Shown piece by piece: positions 5,804-7,100 of a stretch of 7,100 nt of DNA; the stretch's first letter is position 1; each line of letters starts with the position of its first letter. Both the position numbers and the translations under genes were made by a program. This stretch comes from Actinomycetes bacterium (lineage in GTDB: Bacteria > Actinomycetota > Actinomycetes > Actinomycetales > Cellulomonadaceae): the NCBI GenBank assembly GCA_023389455.1, contig JAEWEJ010000333.1, positions 1 through 7,100 of the forward strand, in the 5' to 3' direction. A model generated the notes under the pieces. The model saw only the letters and a program-made list of their open reading frames with translations, had not been told where the DNA came from and searched no databases.

Positions 5804-5838
5804 GCGACCCCCTCTGCGCGCTCGCCTCCTCGTGTCGA

Positions 5839-6522
5839 TCAACTGCGCCGCATGCCGAGGCGCAGCTGTTCGGACAGCTCGTGGAGGGAGCCCGCCATGA
5901 AGGTCGGTTCGCAGCCCGCCGGGGCACGCCGGCCCTTGCGGTTGATCCATGCCGTAGCTATCCCGAGCACCCGGGCACCACCGATGTCGGCGGACGGCGA
6001 GTCCCCGACGTGCAGGACCTCGTCGGGTCGCAGGCCCAGGGCGTCCAGGGCGAGCTCGAACGGTTCTGGGCGAGGCTTGTAGGCGCGGGCGTCCTCGCTC
6101 GTGACGACGGCGTCCACCGGCAGGTGGTGCAGGTCCAGCACCGCCTGCACGTCGTCCCGGTCGATGTTGGAGACCACGCACACGGGTACCCCGACCTGCT
6201 GCAGGAACGGCAGGCTGTCGGCGAAGACGGCAGGACGACGCCAGAACTCGAACTGGGGACGACAGAGATCCTCCGCGTCGCCCCGCACGTCGAAGTGCTG
6301 CATCGTCTCCGCGAGCGTCTCGTGGTTGAGGGCCCGCTGCAGACGGAACGCGTCCCCGTGGGCTGCGCGGCAGGCCTCGCCGAACCGACGCCCCCACTCC
6401 TTCGCGACGACGCCGGGCTCGACACCGGCGAGCCCTGCGACGTGGGCGCAGATCGGCGCCAAAACCTCGTCGTCCTCGCACACGAGGGTGCCGTACATGT
6501 CGAGGAGGAGGCCGCGGTACAT
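5839..6522 (-). CDS. HAD-superfamily hydrolase, dehalogenase-like motif I
   Basis: A 227-residue cytoplasmic HAD protein. Motif I is LLLDMYGTLV (nucleophile Asp8), where the usual second Asp, the acid/base of phosphatases, is Tyr10; DxYGTL is typical of L-2-haloacid dehalogenases and some related HAD-IA hydrolases. Motif II is VVSNID (Ser118), motif III Lys149 in AYKPRPEPF, motif IV HVGDSPSADIGGA (Asp174, Asp179). Residues about 15-100 form a helical C1 cap. GDSP-ADI-GA is the standard IA ending and says the fold is intact. Substrate unknown: phosphate ester or organohalide. The start is taken at ATG 6522; GTG 6531 would add three residues. No Shine-Dalgarno is visible and a TATCGT (minus, 6535-6530) sits 7 nt before the ATG, so the mRNA may be leaderless. 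It is not a close copy of the neighbouring HAD protein. Confidence 0.85.
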   Translation of the reverse strand: MYRGLLLDMYGTLVCEDDEVLAPICAHVAGLAGVEPGVVAKEWGRRFGEACRAAHGDAFRLQRALNHETLAETMQHFDVRGDAEDLCRPQFEFWRRPAVFADSLPFLQQVGVPVCVVSNIDRDDVQAVLDLHHLPVDAVVTSEDARAYKPRPEPFELALDALGLRPDEVLHVGDSPSADIGGARVLGIATAWINRKGRRAPAGCEPTFMAGSLHELSEQLRLGMRRS

Positions 6523-6829
6523 GGGCCGCACGATAGCGAGGCCCCGCCCTCGGCCCGGTCATACCGTCTCCTCGGCGCCGCGGCGCCTCGGCCGCGTGGG
6601 CGGGCGCAGCGTCACCCGCTTCGCGAGTCCTCGAGGTCGACTCCTGGAACGATGGGCAGGTGCTGCAGCCGCTCGCCGTCCCGGTCGGGCCCCGCGAGTC
6701 GGTCAGCCCTTGCCCGCTCGGGGTCGGCGAGGCTGACGCGATGCTCGACACGACGCCGGACCCGCTGGACCCCCCGGTCGACGGGCGCTCCAGCGCCCCC
6801 ACCCGCCACGACGCCGGCACGGGTGCTCC
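6523..6829. other. Stretch of about 300 bp between the divergent HAD and RCC1 genes, no convincing gene
   Basis: It should contain promoters for both flanking genes. A 16-bp inverted repeat GGGCGCTCCAGCGCCC (6783-6798), 32 bp before the RCC1 start, could be an operator or hairpin. Two short open frames have reasonable codon bias and may be remnants: one on plus ending in a TGA at 6831-6833 that overlaps the RCC1 GTG, with a possible ATG at 6741 (30 aa); and one on minus ending at 6612, whose last residues read LQHLPIVPGVDLEDSRSG. I recognise neither. Confidence 0.4.
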
Positions 6830-7100
6830 GTGACGGACGCTCGACGTCCGGTGATCGCGGCTGGGCGACGGCACTCCGTGGGCGTGCGCGTGGACGGATC
6901 CGTCGTTGCCGCGGGCGCCCCCGGATCGCCGGAGTGCTCCGTCGGTGCGTGGTCCGACATCGTGTCGGTCGCGGTCGGCAACGTGCACACGGCACCGAAC
7001 ACGGGTCGCTCGCACACCGTGGGCCTGCGTACCGACGGGACCGTTGTCGCGGTCGGTTGGGACGGGGACGGCCAGTGCGACGTCACCGGCTGGACGGACG
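6830..7100 (+). CDS. RCC1-repeat (beta-propeller) protein, N-terminal part, runs off the window
   Basis: From GTG 6830 the frame is open to the right edge (90 codons). It contains RCC1-type repeats: RRHSVGVRVDGSVVAAG (first blade piece), WSDIVSVAVGNVHTA, then SHTVGLRTDGTVVAVGWDGDG followed by QCDVTGWTD. The pattern HTVGLR-DGTVVAVG---GQCDV-GW recurs in bacterial RCC1-like proteins, which form seven-bladed propellers and are thought to mediate protein binding; the biological role in actinobacteria is poorly known. There is no signal peptide, so it looks cytoplasmic. The start is the first start codon directly ahead of the first repeat (MTDARRPVIAAG...); it has no clear Shine-Dalgarno and overlaps an upstream TGA by three bases (GTGA), so translational coupling is possible. 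Domain identity is firm; the start is less so. Confidence 0.8.
   Translation, partial: MTDARRPVIAAGRRHSVGVRVDGSVVAAGAPGSPECSVGAWSDIVSVAVGNVHTAPNTGRSHTVGLRTDGTVVAVGWDGDGQCDVTGWTD

Noticed and set aside
5744..7015. A long minus-strand open frame across the second HAD gene and the RCC1 region
   Set aside because: It overlaps the real HAD gene in another frame on the same strand and is antisense to the RCC1 repeats; the composition is typical of a shadow frame.

Overview
The window looks like chromosomal DNA of a very GC-rich, plant-polymer-degrading actinobacterium, Cellulomonas-like or a close relative. Grounds: coding frames with almost all G/C third codon positions; two HAIR elements (the HspR operator of actinobacteria) upstream of a dnaK start; a secreted xylanase-type enzyme built as CBM2 - Pro/Thr linker - GH30; a LacI-type operator with a CG centre resembling the CelR/cre class; and a small GH25 protein. 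The genus is an inference.

Layout. Positions 1-36 (minus) are the first 12 codons of dnaK, with its ribosome binding site and two HAIR operators at 95-115 and 159-179. A membrane-anchored GH25 lysozyme-family gene follows on plus (429-1166). Next come a cassette-like stretch holding one FAD amine-oxidase-like gene on plus (1408-2886) and then a second copy of the last ~90 bp of the GH25 gene (2914-3010). A 14-bp-stem terminator (3020-3052) separates this from a convergent secreted CBM2-GH30 glycanase on minus (3087-4844). A divergent intergenic region with a LacI-family-type operator (4962-4975) leads to a HAD-IA phosphatase on plus (5083-5730), which converges on a second, dehalogenase-type HAD protein on minus (5839-6522). 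After about 300 bp without a convincing gene, an RCC1-repeat protein begins on plus at 6830 and runs off the window.

The most unusual item is the FAD enzyme. Its halves are in reverse order. Residues 1-215 read like the C-terminal half of a flavin amine-oxidase-type protein. The Rossmann GxGxxG motif that should be at the N-terminus starts only at residue 236. The protein stops exactly where its own first residues would naturally continue. This looks like a circular permutation. The gene also sits between two near-identical 97-bp direct repeats, made from the 3' end of the GH25 gene and spaced 1841 bp apart, so the segment was probably gained by duplication or by insertion of a circular DNA.

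The genes do not form one pathway. The GH30 enzyme with its operator fits regulated plant-xylan use, the dnaK/HAIR part is heat-shock control, and the two HAD enzymes and the RCC1 protein are separate units.
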